DNA from: Acidianus ambivalens | GTDB lineage: Archaea; Thermoproteota; Thermoprotei_A; Sulfolobales; Sulfolobaceae | Assembly (NCBI RefSeq): GCF_009729015.1 | Contig: NZ_CP045482.1 | Span: forward strand, 1,794,001 to 1,858,000 | Reading direction: 5' to 3' | DNA length: 64,000 nt | Shown: positions 9,239 through 18,068 of the stretch, piece after piece | How positions within the stretch are numbered: position 1 is the stretch's first letter | How the letters are laid out: each line of letters opens with the position of its first letter | The notes under the pieces: model-generated | Database searches by the model: none | What the model saw: the letters and a program-made list of their open reading frames with translations, nothing else | Told to the model about the DNA's origin: nothing | Made by a program: the position numbers and the translations under genes

Positions 9239-9845
9239 TTTTCTCCAAGAAGTAATCAAGAGTAAATACTTTTGAGTTTAGCCTTTCAGAAATTTTCTTA
9301 AAATCTGAAAATAGCTCATCTCTAAGAGAAGGATTGTAAAGTGCTGCTGCAGGATGATATGTAGGGAATACTGAAATTGTTACATTGTCATAATTCCATG
9401 TAAAGAACTTTCCTCTAACTGCAGAAATCGACTTAACTTTTATCCCAATTTTTCCTAGGATATAAGTAGTTGAATGCTTACCCAATGTGACGATTATTTT
9501 AGGTTTAATAATTCTTATTTGCTCGTCAAGATAAGGAGAACAAGCTATTATTTCATCCTCCTCAGGATCTCTATTATTAGGAGGACGGCACTTAACTAAG
9601 TTTGTTATAAAAACGTCTTTCCTACTCAAGCCTATCGAAGACAATAATTCTGTTAATAATTTGCCGGCAGCTCCTACAAATGGTCTGCCTTCCTCGTCCT
9701 CATTAGCCCCAGGGGCTTCACCAATTAACATAATTTCTGCATTAGGATTACCTTCACCTGGAACAGCATTTTTCCTAGTTAAATGGAGTTTACATTTAGT
9801 GCATTCCCTCACTTGCTTTGCAATTTCTTCTAGTGACATAATCAT
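9216..9845 (-). CDS. udg: Type-4 uracil-DNA glycosylase (iron-sulfur)
   Basis: Removes uracil from DNA in base-excision repair, important where heat deaminates cytosine. 209 residues. The four Fe-S cluster cysteines are visible: ECTKCKLH (15 and 18), VKCRPPNNR and IIACSPYL. Motif GEAPGANEDEEGRPFVG is the catalytic A region; HPAA near residue 165 is the second motif. The ATG overlaps the TGA of the MFS gene (ATGA), so the genes are cotranscribed. Confidence 0.95.
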   Translation of the reverse strand: MIMSLEEIAKQVRECTKCKLHLTRKNAVPGEGNPNAEIMLIGEAPGANEDEEGRPFVGAAGKLLTELLSSIGLSRKDVFITNLVKCRPPNNRDPEEDEIIACSPYLDEQIRIIKPKIIVTLGKHSTTYILGKIGIKVKSISAVRGKFFTWNYDNVTISVFPTYHPAAALYNPSLRDELFSDFKKISERLNSKVFTLDYFLEKNGSGNKK

Positions 9846-11296
9846 TTACTTGTTGAAAGCTTCTTATATGTAATGTTGCTTGAAAGTGAAGCTAGAATAG
9901 TCATAATAACTGCGATTATTCCAGATATAATATAAATTACTGAAAAGGAATAATCTGAAGGGATGTTTGTAACGACATAAGTTAAATGATGATTATAATT
10001 AACTGGAACTTCTATAGCTGTTGTAAAAGTATCCATTATTGAGCCAGCTATTGCTGGGCCGAGACTTCCACCTATTAATCTAAATACTGTATTTATAGAA
10101 GTCGAAATTCCCATAACTTCCCTTTCTACTGAAAAAGTTAGGAGATTTATTAAAGCAACATTAAGGAACGCCGCGCCTAGCATCGAAATCGAAGAAATTA
10201 ATATGATTAACTCTATTGGAGTCGAAGAGCCATTATAAACTAGTAACGAAGTTATGAAGTACGTAGGAACTAAAATTCCAGAACCTAAAACTAGGATTGG
10301 CTTAGGTCCTTTTAATGAAATACTCCTTCCAGCACTAATAGCTCCTATTATTTGTATTAATGCTAATGGAAGTAAAGATAGCCCCGTCATGAAAATATCC
10401 AAGTTATATCCTATAGGGGTCGGCTCTTCAAACAAGTAAGTTAAGGATTGGTAAGCCATGAATATAGCAAATCCTGCTACTACTGCAGCTAAGTTAGATA
10501 TTAAAACGTTTCTCCTTCTTAATAAATTTACAGAAATTAGAGGATATTTGACTTTAGTCTCAAAAAATATAAAAACACCAAATAAGAGCATGGATAAAGT
10601 TAGTAAACTTATAGTACTAGGTGAAGTCCAACCCCAGCTAGGTGCTTCAGTTGTTCCTATGATTATTCCTGCTAAAGACGTACCAAGAATTCCTGCGCCT
10701 ATATAATCTATTTTATAACCTTGTAACCTTACTCTAGATTCCCTTATTTCCTTAATTATCAGTACCGCAAGTATTATTACTAAAGGAATAACAGTGTGAT
10801 AAGTATATTGCCAACCCAATGTTTGCGAAATATATGCACCTATGGGAAGAGATATTGCACTACCTATTCCAAACATTGCGCTTATAGTACCTTGAGCTTT
10901 CGGAACTAAGTTAGGCGGAAACTCTTCTCTGATTAGACTAAACGCTAGTGGAAACATTGCTAAGCCTAGCCCTTGAATTGCCCTAAATATTATGAGTGCA
11001 ATAAAATTAGGCGAAAATCCAGTTAATGTCACTCCTAACGCATAGATCCAAATTACAATACTCAGAATCTTTTTCTTACCATAAATATCTCCTAGTTTTC
11101 CTGCTATTGGGTTCATTATTATCCCACTTAACAAATAAATTGAAATTACCCAACTCACTTGAGATGCAGTTACGTTAAATTCTCTCTCTATTGAAGGAAG
11201 TGAAGGTATTAACATTCCTTCAGTATACATTACCATTATTGCTAATGGAGCCATGATGTAAAGCGCTTTTTTAGCATAATTTAGGTCATAATCCAT
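9842..11296 (-). CDS. MFS transporter, DHA2-type drug:proton antiporter
   Basis: 484 residues and about 14 membrane segments, the number typical of the DHA2 exporter subgroup. The cytoplasmic loop 2-3 carries motif A, GKLGDIYGKKK, near residue 66, and an R..QG.G motif follows (FRAIQGLGLAMFP). The cargo is not predictable. It heads an operon with udg and the SDR gene. Confidence 0.9.
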   Translation of the reverse strand: MDYDLNYAKKALYIMAPLAIMVMYTEGMLIPSLPSIEREFNVTASQVSWVISIYLLSGIIMNPIAGKLGDIYGKKKILSIVIWIYALGVTLTGFSPNFIALIIFRAIQGLGLAMFPLAFSLIREEFPPNLVPKAQGTISAMFGIGSAISLPIGAYISQTLGWQYTYHTVIPLVIILAVLIIKEIRESRVRLQGYKIDYIGAGILGTSLAGIIIGTTEAPSWGWTSPSTISLLTLSMLLFGVFIFFETKVKYPLISVNLLRRRNVLISNLAAVVAGFAIFMAYQSLTYLFEEPTPIGYNLDIFMTGLSLLPLALIQIIGAISAGRSISLKGPKPILVLGSGILVPTYFITSLLVYNGSSTPIELIILISSISMLGAAFLNVALINLLTFSVEREVMGISTSINTVFRLIGGSLGPAIAGSIMDTFTTAIEVPVNYNHHLTYVVTNIPSDYSFSVIYIISGIIAVIMTILASLSSNITYKKLSTSK

Positions 11297-11449
11297 GTTA
11301 GAACGTATTTTAGATATATCTAAAGTTTATAAAACTTAGCTAAAGCCAGTTTAAATGATAATTAACATTTAATCAACACCTTTTTCACAATAAATTAAAA
11401 ACGAGTTCAATTACTGTACAAAGTTATTAACTGGCTCGACTCTTATTAA

Positions 11450-11502
11450 ATTCAGATCATCGACCCTTTCTTCACTATTCTGTTTATGTCGGCATCATCA
11501 TG
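11450..11502 (-). ncRNA. C/D box guide sRNA
   Basis: On the minus strand: C box ATGATGA (11501-11495), 12-nt guide, D' CAGA (11482-11479), 3-nt spacer, C' GTGAAGA (11475-11469), 13-nt guide, D box CTGA (11455-11452). This matches archaeal C/D sRNA geometry at about 54 nt. The D' guide TGCCGACATAAA pairs over 8 nt with ATGTCGGC, the conserved 23S peptidyl-transferase segment near E. coli 2503-2510; the exact methylation site is unclear. The C box overlaps the ACA box of the upstream H/ACA RNA. Confidence 0.68.
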
Positions 11503-11570
11503 TACCCCGTCCGGCTGTGGGTCTTCATTAAAGCATTACTGCTTTTCAGACCCAAATAGGGGACGGGGCA
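11501..11570 (-). ncRNA. H/ACA guide sRNA with kink-turn
   Basis: Minus-strand hairpin. Lower stem CCCCGTCC/GGACGGGG (11568-11561 with 11512-11505). Internal pocket CCTATT/CAGCC. Middle stem TGGGTCT/AGACCCA. A canonical kink-turn (GA opposite AATGA) would bind L7Ae. Apical stem AAAGCA/TGCTTT has a GTAA loop. The ACA box is at 11503-11501, exactly 14 nt after the base of the middle stem, the distance known for pseudouridine guides. The target is not identified. The 3' end of the membrane-protein gene at 11536 lies inside this hairpin. Confidence 0.82.
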
Positions 11571-12021
11571 TTTTAATTATTTTGTAAACTCTATATAAAA
11601 GGATTATTAAGACTACTTGACCTAAATCAAATTGCAATGCCTTAGCACCGTTATATATTATTTCCACAAAGAATGGGAGAATGTACATTTGCGGATGCCA
11701 AGTTAAGTAAATTACAGCATAATTTAAATAATTGAGAAAAATGAAAGAAATTGCAGATGAATCAATTATTATATTATACCAAGGATTTTTACTACCCCAA
11801 AGTATTACTGCAGATATTATGAAAACCATTAAAGAGATAAAGGCTGAAAATGAAACTCCTACTGCATCACCTAAATTGTAAATTTTACCGTCATAAGCAT
11901 AAACCTTTGGTTCATCCAACGGGGCTAAAGGACCTAGGGAAAGAGATATTAATATCAGAACTACTGCTACTATCCCTACTGTCATGTAATATTCTCCTTT
12001 AGTCGTAGGAGAAAAGCTCAT
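11536..12021 (-). CDS. Four-pass membrane protein of unknown function
   Basis: 161 residues with about four hydrophobic segments (14-32, 52-74, 84-104, 118-148). No family recognised. Its last codons, from about MPRPLFGSEKQ to the stop, are encoded inside the H/ACA hairpin at 11501-11570, so messenger and guide RNA share sequence. Either the C-terminus is constrained by the RNA or the sRNA is processed from the mRNA 3' end. Confidence 0.65.
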   Translation of the reverse strand: MSFSPTTKGEYYMTVGIVAVVLILISLSLGPLAPLDEPKVYAYDGKIYNLGDAVGVSFSAFISLMVFIISAVILWGSKNPWYNIIIDSSAISFIFLNYLNYAVIYLTWHPQMYILPFFVEIIYNGAKALQFDLGQVVLIILLYRVYKIIKMPRPLFGSEKQ

Positions 12022-12060
12022 AGGTAAAGCTTTATGCCTTTAATATATAGGTTTTTTCAT

Positions 12061-12369
12061 ATGTCGTTTTCAAAGAAGTTTTACGATATGCAGGACTTTA
12101 TCCTATCAAGGACTGCACTAGAAAAGGTAAAGAGACATGTAGAGGAAAGGAAAGAAAATAGTATTTATAAATGGATTTCATCAGAATTAAATTATTTCAT
12201 CAATAAATACGAAAATGAACCAGATTTGAAAGAGTGCATAAAAAGGGTAAAAGACGGAATATTGGCAGAAAATTATAGTTACATTCTACAAGGTTCCAAA
12301 GAATGCATAGAAATTCTTTCCAAAAAAATTAATGAGCTTTACGAAAGTTTAATGGAACAAGACCAGTAG
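12061..12369 (+). CDS. Small helical protein of unknown function
   Basis: 102 residues from ATG 12061 (MSFSKKFYDMQDF). It is charged and helical, with no motif recognised. ATG 12061 is preferred to the upstream in-frame ATG at 12034, because an AT-rich element (TTAATATAT, 12040-12048) lies in front of it and the 12034 start would sit upstream of that element. The 3' end overlaps the TauE-like gene by 21 nt. Confidence 0.65.
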   Translation: MSFSKKFYDMQDFILSRTALEKVKRHVEERKENSIYKWISSELNYFINKYENEPDLKECIKRVKDGILAENYSYILQGSKECIEILSKKINELYESLMEQDQ

Positions 12370-13260
12370 TCCATTAATATTTTCATACATAATGTAAATG
12401 GCTACGGCTATAATTATTCCAGCAAATATTTTCCTTAACATTCCTCTAGGCATTCTTGATGCAATAGAAGCTCCTGCATATCCTCCCGCTATTCCACCTA
12501 CTAAATAAGCTATGCTGACTAGTGGAAGAACGTAACCATAATATGCATAAACTGCTGCCGACGTTATTCCAAAAGTTCCTACTGAGATTAATGATGTTCC
12601 TACTGCCTTAATCATACACAGTCCAGTGCTGAATAAAAGTCCAGGCACTATTAGGAATCCTCCACCTATTCCAAAATATCCAGATGCAAAGCCCACTATG
12701 AAACCCGCAGGAATTACTTTCTTTATTGAAACGTCGGAGGTTAAGGATTTTATTGATAAAGCTGAGAACCCTCTCAAACTTATTTGAGTTGTTTGAGTTT
12801 TGGTAATAGTTCTTGTTTGTTTTTGTGGCCTTAACATAAGTAAGGCTACAGCTATCATTAAAATTCCGAAGAAGAACAACAAGGATTGCCCGGGAGTTAT
12901 GTGACTAACATATCCACCTAATGTTGCACCCGCTATTCCCGGTATAGTGAACATTATACCTTCTGGTAGCCTCACATTCCCTTTCCTAAAATGCATGTAA
13001 CTATTAATATACGCATTCAATCCTACAGCAAGTGCAGTGGTTCCTAAAGCTACATGAGCAACATAATTTGAGTATTCATGTGCCAAAGTAGGATTTGATG
13101 CATATTGCGGAGGAACAGTAGCCAACCCGACGAAATACAGTAATAAAGGCACTGCTAGTATTGAGCCTCCCCCGCCAATTAAACCCAAACTGAATCCAAC
13201 GAGAACTCCTGAGATTATAGCGAGAATATATTCGATTGGGGTAACTACTATTGTTATCAT
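12349..13260 (-). CDS. TauE/SafE-family sulfite exporter-like permease
   Basis: 303 residues with eight or nine membrane segments in two homologous halves, each holding the glycine-rich family repeat (VGFSLGLIGGGGSILAVP and VGFASGYFGIGGGFLIVP). The family moves sulfur-containing anions such as sulfite, sulfoacetate or taurine-derived sulfite. In a sulfur oxidiser, sulfite or thiosulfate export is plausible but unproven. The DtxR-like gene lies just upstream on the same strand. Confidence 0.88.
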   Translation of the reverse strand: MITIVVTPIEYILAIISGVLVGFSLGLIGGGGSILAVPLLLYFVGLATVPPQYASNPTLAHEYSNYVAHVALGTTALAVGLNAYINSYMHFRKGNVRLPEGIMFTIPGIAGATLGGYVSHITPGQSLLFFFGILMIAVALLMLRPQKQTRTITKTQTTQISLRGFSALSIKSLTSDVSIKKVIPAGFIVGFASGYFGIGGGFLIVPGLLFSTGLCMIKAVGTSLISVGTFGITSAAVYAYYGYVLPLVSIAYLVGGIAGGYAGASIASRMPRGMLRKIFAGIIIAVAIYIMYENINGLLVLFH

Positions 13261-13309
13261 AACTTTATTCTCTTTACTTTATATTTTAAAAAGTTTCGAT
13301 TGTAAAAAG

Positions 13310-13705
13310 TTAAGGTATTTCTTCTCCATGAGGACAATTTGAAGGCTTCCCAAGAAATATGTATAATTTCTCAATTATCTCTTCTGGAACCATTAAGTCA
13401 AATTGCTTAGAATACTCACAAGCTTCATCCTTACTCATCCCTAATTTAACTAGGAAAGATTCTATTACTCTATGAGCTCTAATAGCTTTCATAATATATT
13501 GTTTTCCTTCATCGGTAATCCATATTTCGTTCTTATCCTTGGTAACTAAACCTTTTTCAGCAAGATGGTTTAGCTCTTCAAATGCACTGGCTGGAGCTAC
13601 CTTAACGTCCTTAGCTATTGCAGTCAACCTTGCCGGCTTTCCACTATCGTTATACCTCTTAATTACTAACAAGTATTGTAGTTCCCTATGGGAGTACCTC
13701 ATCAA
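13310..13705 (-). CDS. Short DtxR/MntR-family metal-dependent regulator
   Basis: 131 residues: a winged helix-turn-helix (about 1-70), then the dimerisation/metal domain with HRVIESFLVKLG and the family-typical CPHGEEIP at the C-terminus. It lacks the SH3/FeoA-like third domain that the second family member in this window (48375-49007) has. It probably senses iron or manganese. It lies upstream of the TauE-like gene and diverges from the antiporter at 13741, either of which it might control. Confidence 0.88.
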   Translation of the reverse strand: MMRYSHRELQYLLVIKRYNDSGKPARLTAIAKDVKVAPASAFEELNHLAEKGLVTKDKNEIWITDEGKQYIMKAIRAHRVIESFLVKLGMSKDEACEYSKQFDLMVPEEIIEKLYIFLGKPSNCPHGEEIP

Positions 13706-13740
13706 ATTTATATTACCTAAGAAAATAATAAACCTTCACC

Positions 13741-15270
13741 ATGAGTTTACTAATAATATCTCTTCTTTATTTAGGCATAATGCTGATACTAGCAAAATTA
13801 ATGGAAGAGGCTTTTTCCAGGTTAAGACTAGTACCCTTCGTCGGCTCAATATTCTTAGGAATTATTCTTGGTCAAGGAGTTCTTGACTTTATAAAGATTA
13901 ACGAAATAATCTCTTTCATAACGTCTTTAGGTATAGTATTTTTACTATTTTTAGCTGGTGCAGAAGAAATAGGATTAAATGAAATAAATACTGATAAAAG
14001 CGTTTTAATATCATCTATCATACAATTAATATTACCATTTACACTTCTCTTTCTTTTGTTATACTTTCTAAAAATACCAAATGCAATACTTCTTTCAATA
14101 CCATTAGGTATGACAAGTGTAGGACCATTAACTAGGTTGCTTCTTGACTTAGGAATATCTAAGGAGAAAATAGGCGTCATGTTATTTTACGAGGGAACAA
14201 TAGTAGAAATAACTTCAGTAATAATTTTTGCAATTATAAGTAATTTTGCAAAGAATTTTGCAATTACAATTTTAGAAATTCTAGGTATTATACTTGGTAT
14301 ATTTTTATTGTCGCCCTATATAGCTAAAGCTCTCGAAAAAATAGAGATATACATAAATGCTAGAGAAGTTGAGTTTGCAAGTACAATATCTTTAATTCTT
14401 ATAATTTCATTTATATCTGAGATATTTAGCTTTAATTCTGCTATATCTGCATTATTCCTAGGGTTTTTACTTAGAGATTATTTTAAAGATAGAAAAGATC
14501 TTTTAGATAAACTTCACGGATTTACTTATGGATTTTTTGAACCGTTATTTTTTGTTAGCATAGGACTTTATTTCACAAAATTGAATTTTTCCATACTCTC
14601 TATAGGCATTATAATAACAGCAGTAATAGTCATAAGTAAATTCCTAGCTGGGTTTATATCCGCTACCCTGGTAAAAGTTCCACGTGTGATTAACGCATTA
14701 GGAACTTCTACTAAAGGAGGAGTCGACGCTTCGCTATTAATTAGTGCGCTGAGTTTGGGCCTTATAAATCGAATTGAATACTCGTTCTCAGCATTGGCAA
14801 TATCAATTTCAGCTCTTTTAATTCCATTAATATTCAAGGCAACATCAGGTTATAAAGTAAAAACTAGACAAAGAAATAAAAGTCTTATTGAAAATAAAAT
14901 TTCAGATATTTTACCTAGTTTAAAGTATGTGACTGCTTCTTGCGAAGAGAACTTAAGAACTGTTATTCAAAAAATAAACGAGTTAGGAGTTAATGCCATA
15001 ATTGTATGTAATGAGAGAAAAGTACTAGGATATATATCTACAGAAGAGCTGTTAGAAATAGAACCATCAAAATATGAAGAGTTAAGAGCTTGCGACGTCG
15101 AACTTCATGAAATTATTACACTTTATGACAATGAGAATATAAAGAAACTCCTAGACACCTTCAGAGAGAAAGAGGTTCCCGTTATAGGAGTTTTGAATAA
15201 AGATGGAGAACTAGTAGGCACCGTATATGAAAGAGATCTACTTAGATTATTATTAACGTTAAAGATTTAA
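13741..15270 (+). CDS. CPA2-type cation:proton antiporter with C-terminal CBS pair
   Basis: 509 residues. About 12 membrane segments in residues 1-372 resemble KefB/NhaS-type exchangers. A soluble tail of about 385-509 contains two CBS motifs (ELGVNAIIVCNERKVLGYIS and EKEVPVIGVLNKDGELVGTV), probably a nucleotide-sensing control. The ion (Na+ or K+) is not predictable. It is divergent from the DtxR-like gene with 35 nt between them. The aldolase gene follows closely. Confidence 0.88.
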   Translation: MSLLIISLLYLGIMLILAKLMEEAFSRLRLVPFVGSIFLGIILGQGVLDFIKINEIISFITSLGIVFLLFLAGAEEIGLNEINTDKSVLISSIIQLILPFTLLFLLLYFLKIPNAILLSIPLGMTSVGPLTRLLLDLGISKEKIGVMLFYEGTIVEITSVIIFAIISNFAKNFAITILEILGIILGIFLLSPYIAKALEKIEIYINAREVEFASTISLILIISFISEIFSFNSAISALFLGFLLRDYFKDRKDLLDKLHGFTYGFFEPLFFVSIGLYFTKLNFSILSIGIIITAVIVISKFLAGFISATLVKVPRVINALGTSTKGGVDASLLISALSLGLINRIEYSFSALAISISALLIPLIFKATSGYKVKTRQRNKSLIENKISDILPSLKYVTASCEENLRTVIQKINELGVNAIIVCNERKVLGYISTEELLEIEPSKYEELRACDVELHEIITLYDNENIKKLLDTFREKEVPVIGVLNKDGELVGTVYERDLLRLLLTLKI

Positions 15271-15292
15271 TCTACAATTCTTGCAGAGAAGT

Positions 15293-16159
15293 ATGAAAGG
15301 ATTATTAACAGCTTTAGTTACTCCGTTTAATTCTTCTGGAGATTTAAACTTAGATGCCCTTGATACGCTTATAAAGTTCGATCTAAGTAGAGGAGTTGAT
15401 GGTTTTTGGGTTCTAGGAACTACTGGAGAATTTAATATGCTCTCAATAGAAGAAAAGATGCAAGTCGCTAAGAAGGTTATTGATTTAGCTAAAGGTAAAG
15501 TGTTATTGGGAGTTAACGAAAATTCAACATATAATTCTTTAAAACTAGCAAAATATTTTGTTGACTTAGGAGTAAATGGAATTTTCTCTGTGCCCCCGAT
15601 ATATCATAAACCTAGCGAAAAAGGTTTAATTCATTATTATGAAGACTTAGGTAAATTCGGAGAGGAGGTTTACGTGTACAATATTCCTTCCTTAGTAGGA
15701 TATAATATTCCACTTACGGTATTACAGAAGCTTGTAGAAGATGGAATTATACAAGGTATGAAGTATACTACTTCCGATTTTGAGAGTTTAATAAACTACA
15801 TGAGATTCTTGAAGAATTTAAATAGCAAATTTGAGTTTTTAGCGGGAAATGATAAATTTATTCTTATATCATTACTTTACGGTGTAGATGGAATAGTATC
15901 GGGAATCTCAAATTTCGCCCCAGAAGTTGTTTCTCAACTTTATAAAAATGTGAAGGAAGGTAAAATTACTGAAGCCTTAAAACTTCAAGAAATTGTAGAC
16001 AAATTGGTCGAAGTTACTTCTTTAGCAGATTATCCATCAGGAATTAAGATTGCTTTAAGATACAGAGGAATTGACGTAGGAAGTAGTAGAAAACCTTTAG
16101 AAGAAAATATAACTGCTGACTCTGCAATTTATCATACTCTAAAGGAATTTAACTTATGA
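15293..16159 (+). CDS. DHDPS/KDG-aldolase family lyase
   Basis: A class I aldolase TIM barrel, 288 residues from ATG 15293; the in-frame TTG at 15281 is less likely. Family motifs: LGTTGEFNML near residue 41, the catalytic Tyr in VYVYNIPS near 130 and the Schiff-base Lys in GMKYTTSDF near 158. The members include dihydrodipicolinate synthase and 2-keto-3-deoxygluconate aldolase. It does not look like the characterised Sulfolobus KDG aldolase, so the substrate is open. Its stop codon lies in the C box of the sRNA at 16152. Confidence 0.85.
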   Translation: MKGLLTALVTPFNSSGDLNLDALDTLIKFDLSRGVDGFWVLGTTGEFNMLSIEEKMQVAKKVIDLAKGKVLLGVNENSTYNSLKLAKYFVDLGVNGIFSVPPIYHKPSEKGLIHYYEDLGKFGEEVYVYNIPSLVGYNIPLTVLQKLVEDGIIQGMKYTTSDFESLINYMRFLKNLNSKFEFLAGNDKFILISLLYGVDGIVSGISNFAPEVVSQLYKNVKEGKITEALKLQEIVDKLVEVTSLADYPSGIKIALRYRGIDVGSSRKPLEENITADSAIYHTLKEFNL

Positions 16160-16207
16160 TGAACTCGATGAAGGATGAATGGATGAATAGAATATCCCCG
16201 GCTGATC
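16152..16207 (+). ncRNA. C/D box guide sRNA
   Basis: C box ATGATGA (16155-16161), 12-nt guide, D'-like ATGA (16174-16177), 4-nt spacer, C'-like ATGAATA (16182-16188), 12-nt guide, D box CTGA (16201-16204). The D guide ends ATATCCCCGG, 9 nt of which pair with CCGGGGATA, the universally conserved 23S segment at E. coli 2442-2450. The D+5 rule points to G2446. The internal boxes are degenerate, as is common. The C box includes the aldolase stop codon, so the RNA overlaps the mRNA end. Confidence 0.7.
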
Positions 16208-16764
16208 TAATTAACATAAATTTGCAAGTACTGAGTGCATGAATTAACCTTTATTGGAATAATTAAGAGCGAATCTTTTTGTAAATTGTTAAGTTTTATA
16301 CTTATTGATAGTAAAATTTTATTATTAGTCATATTTTCATAGATTGAACAAATATAATAATATCCTTCTCCTGCAGGTATACTTACATGGATATCGCAAA
16401 TATTTGAATAAACATGAATTGATATATTAAAGGTTATTTTAGAATTTCCAGAGTTAGTGCACACAAATCTGGGTAAAATATTAAAGCATACACTATTTTT
16501 CATTGAACTAGGATATACGATAAAAGTATCTGCTGGGCCATAATAAAATGATGTTACATTAGATAAGGAAGCTGGTGCATAATATGTAACACCTGCTTCA
16601 GAATAGTTTATCTCTAAGTTCCGATAGTATGCTAGCATATAAAGATTTCCGTACTGTTTATTAGACGGCTGAGAATAAAATTCAACAGGCATCATTAGGA
16701 CTACGAAGAAGGCTATTATTATAGCAAAAACTAAGCCTATTATTACCATTAATAAAGGACTCAC
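16207..16764 (-). CDS. Membrane-anchored extracellular protein of unknown function
   Basis: 185 residues. One N-terminal hydrophobic segment (about 5-26) is followed by a beta-rich domain with several sequons (NYS, NVT, NIS, NMT), so it is probably outside the cell as a signal-anchored protein. No family recognised. It is divergent from the membrane winged-helix gene; the palindrome TTGTATACAA lies in the 98-nt gap between them. Confidence 0.7.
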   Translation of the reverse strand: MSPLLMVIIGLVFAIIIAFFVVLMMPVEFYSQPSNKQYGNLYMLAYYRNLEINYSEAGVTYYAPASLSNVTSFYYGPADTFIVYPSSMKNSVCFNILPRFVCTNSGNSKITFNISIHVYSNICDIHVSIPAGEGYYYICSIYENMTNNKILLSISIKLNNLQKDSLLIIPIKVNSCTQYLQIYVN

Positions 16765-16814
16765 AAAATCTACCTATTTTTAAAAAGTTTTATACTTATT
16801 CATCATATATACAG

Positions 16815-16824
16815 TTGTATACAA
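16815..16824. promoter_or_regulatory. Palindromic operator candidate TTGTATACAA
   Basis: A perfect 10-bp palindrome in the divergent promoter region of genes 16764(-) and 16863(+). The same palindrome stands at 42601-42610, also between divergent genes. It is probably the site of a dimeric regulator, possibly the nearby winged-helix protein. Confidence 0.45.
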
Positions 16825-16862
16825 ACAGATTTTTATTTTAGTGTATAACATATTTTGATAAC

Positions 16863-17273
16863 ATGGAGAGCATTAATAGCAATGAGACTAGGAAGAAAAT
16901 TTACTATTATCTCCTTAAACAGGGAAAGCCAATAGGATTAAAGAAAATCCAGAGGGATCTAGGAATAAGCTCGCCGTCATTAGTTCATTATCATCTAAAG
17001 AGGCTTGAAGAACAAGGTCTAGTTAAAGAAACTCCAGAAGGTTATGTAATTAATAAGGTTATACTCTCAGAATTTGTAAAAGTTGCCAATCATTTAATAC
17101 CAATTTCAGCATTCTGGTCCTCCTTTTTCCTTACTTCATTAGTTCTAGAGATCGCTCTTTTATTAACTGGAAGAATAATTGATTCTGCGGTTTTTGGCTC
17201 AATAATAATTGGAATTTCTTCTGCATTAAGCATAAAGGAACTAATTAAAAAATACAAGGAGATTAAACTCTAG
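16863..17273 (+). CDS. Membrane-bound winged-helix regulator
   Basis: 136 residues. An ArsR/MarR-like winged helix (about 8-65, with LGISSPSLVHYHLKRLEEQGLV as recognition region) precedes two membrane segments (about 80-100 and 105-122). This layout resembles one-component membrane regulators of Sulfolobales such as ArnR, though it is shorter. It may control itself and the divergent surface protein. It overlaps the next, convergent gene by 11 nt. Confidence 0.8.
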   Translation: MESINSNETRKKIYYYLLKQGKPIGLKKIQRDLGISSPSLVHYHLKRLEEQGLVKETPEGYVINKVILSEFVKVANHLIPISAFWSSFFLTSLVLEIALLLTGRIIDSAVFGSIIIGISSALSIKELIKKYKEIKL

Positions 17274-17553
17274 TAATATAATAGTAAAGGAGAATTATAC
17301 TTAGAGTTGTAAAAACTGATATTGCAAGCGAAGGATAGATTATAATAGGATTTCTATTTGAACTCCACATGGAAAATGCAAATAAATCTGATACACTATC
17401 TAAAGTTAGAAATATTGAAACTACTAGCAATACTGAAAAGACTCTGCTTCTGTTAAACTCCCTCCTAAGTTTGTAAAACTCTGCAAATATCAATATAGAT
17501 ACAATAACTGATATTATAGCAAGGGTAATATGAATGTACCAGATCTCAAACAT
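17263..17553 (-). CDS. Three-pass membrane protein of unknown function
   Basis: 96 residues with three hydrophobic segments (about 7-27, 38-60, 71-93). No family or motif recognised. It is convergent with the winged-helix regulator by an 11-nt overlap, and divergent from the mutase subunit gene. Confidence 0.65.
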   Translation of the reverse strand: MFEIWYIHITLAIISVIVSILIFAEFYKLRREFNRSRVFSVLLVVSIFLTLDSVSDLFAFSMWSSNRNPIIIYPSLAISVFTTLSIILLYYYITRV

Positions 17554-17659
17554 AAAATAAAAGTAAGAACAGAGTTTATAAAGAATTTACCCAAATCGCA
17601 TGCTAAATTATAGTCAGAAAAAGTTTAAACATTTTAAACACAATAAACTTTTGAGTAAT

Positions 17660-18068
17660 ATGGAAAAGAGAATAAAGGTTATAGTTGCAAAACTTGGTTT
17701 AGATGGCCATGATAGAGGTGCTAAGGTAGTAGCTAGAGCATTAAAAGACGCAGGGATGGAAGTAGTTTATACTGGATTAAGACAAACTCCTTCTCAAATA
17801 GTTAAAACCGCGATCCAAGAAGACGCAGATGTTATAGGAGTAAGCATCCTAAGTGGAGCACACTTAGAGCTAATCCCACCATTAATTAATCTCATGAAAG
17901 AAAATGGATTAACTGACGTAGGTCTAATAGTAGGCGGAGTTATACCACCTCAGGACGTTGAGAAACTAAAAAATATGGGAGTAGATGAAGTTTTTCTACC
18001 CGGATCAAGCTTAAAGGAAATCGTTGAAAAAGTCAAAAAGGTAGCTGAAAAGAAAAGAGGTATAAAAA

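Noticed and set aside
16162..16173. First guide of the C/D RNA (ACTCGATGAAGG) as complementary to 23S rRNA
   Set aside because: It resembles the sense strand near the 5' end of 23S, not the antisense, so it cannot pair there.
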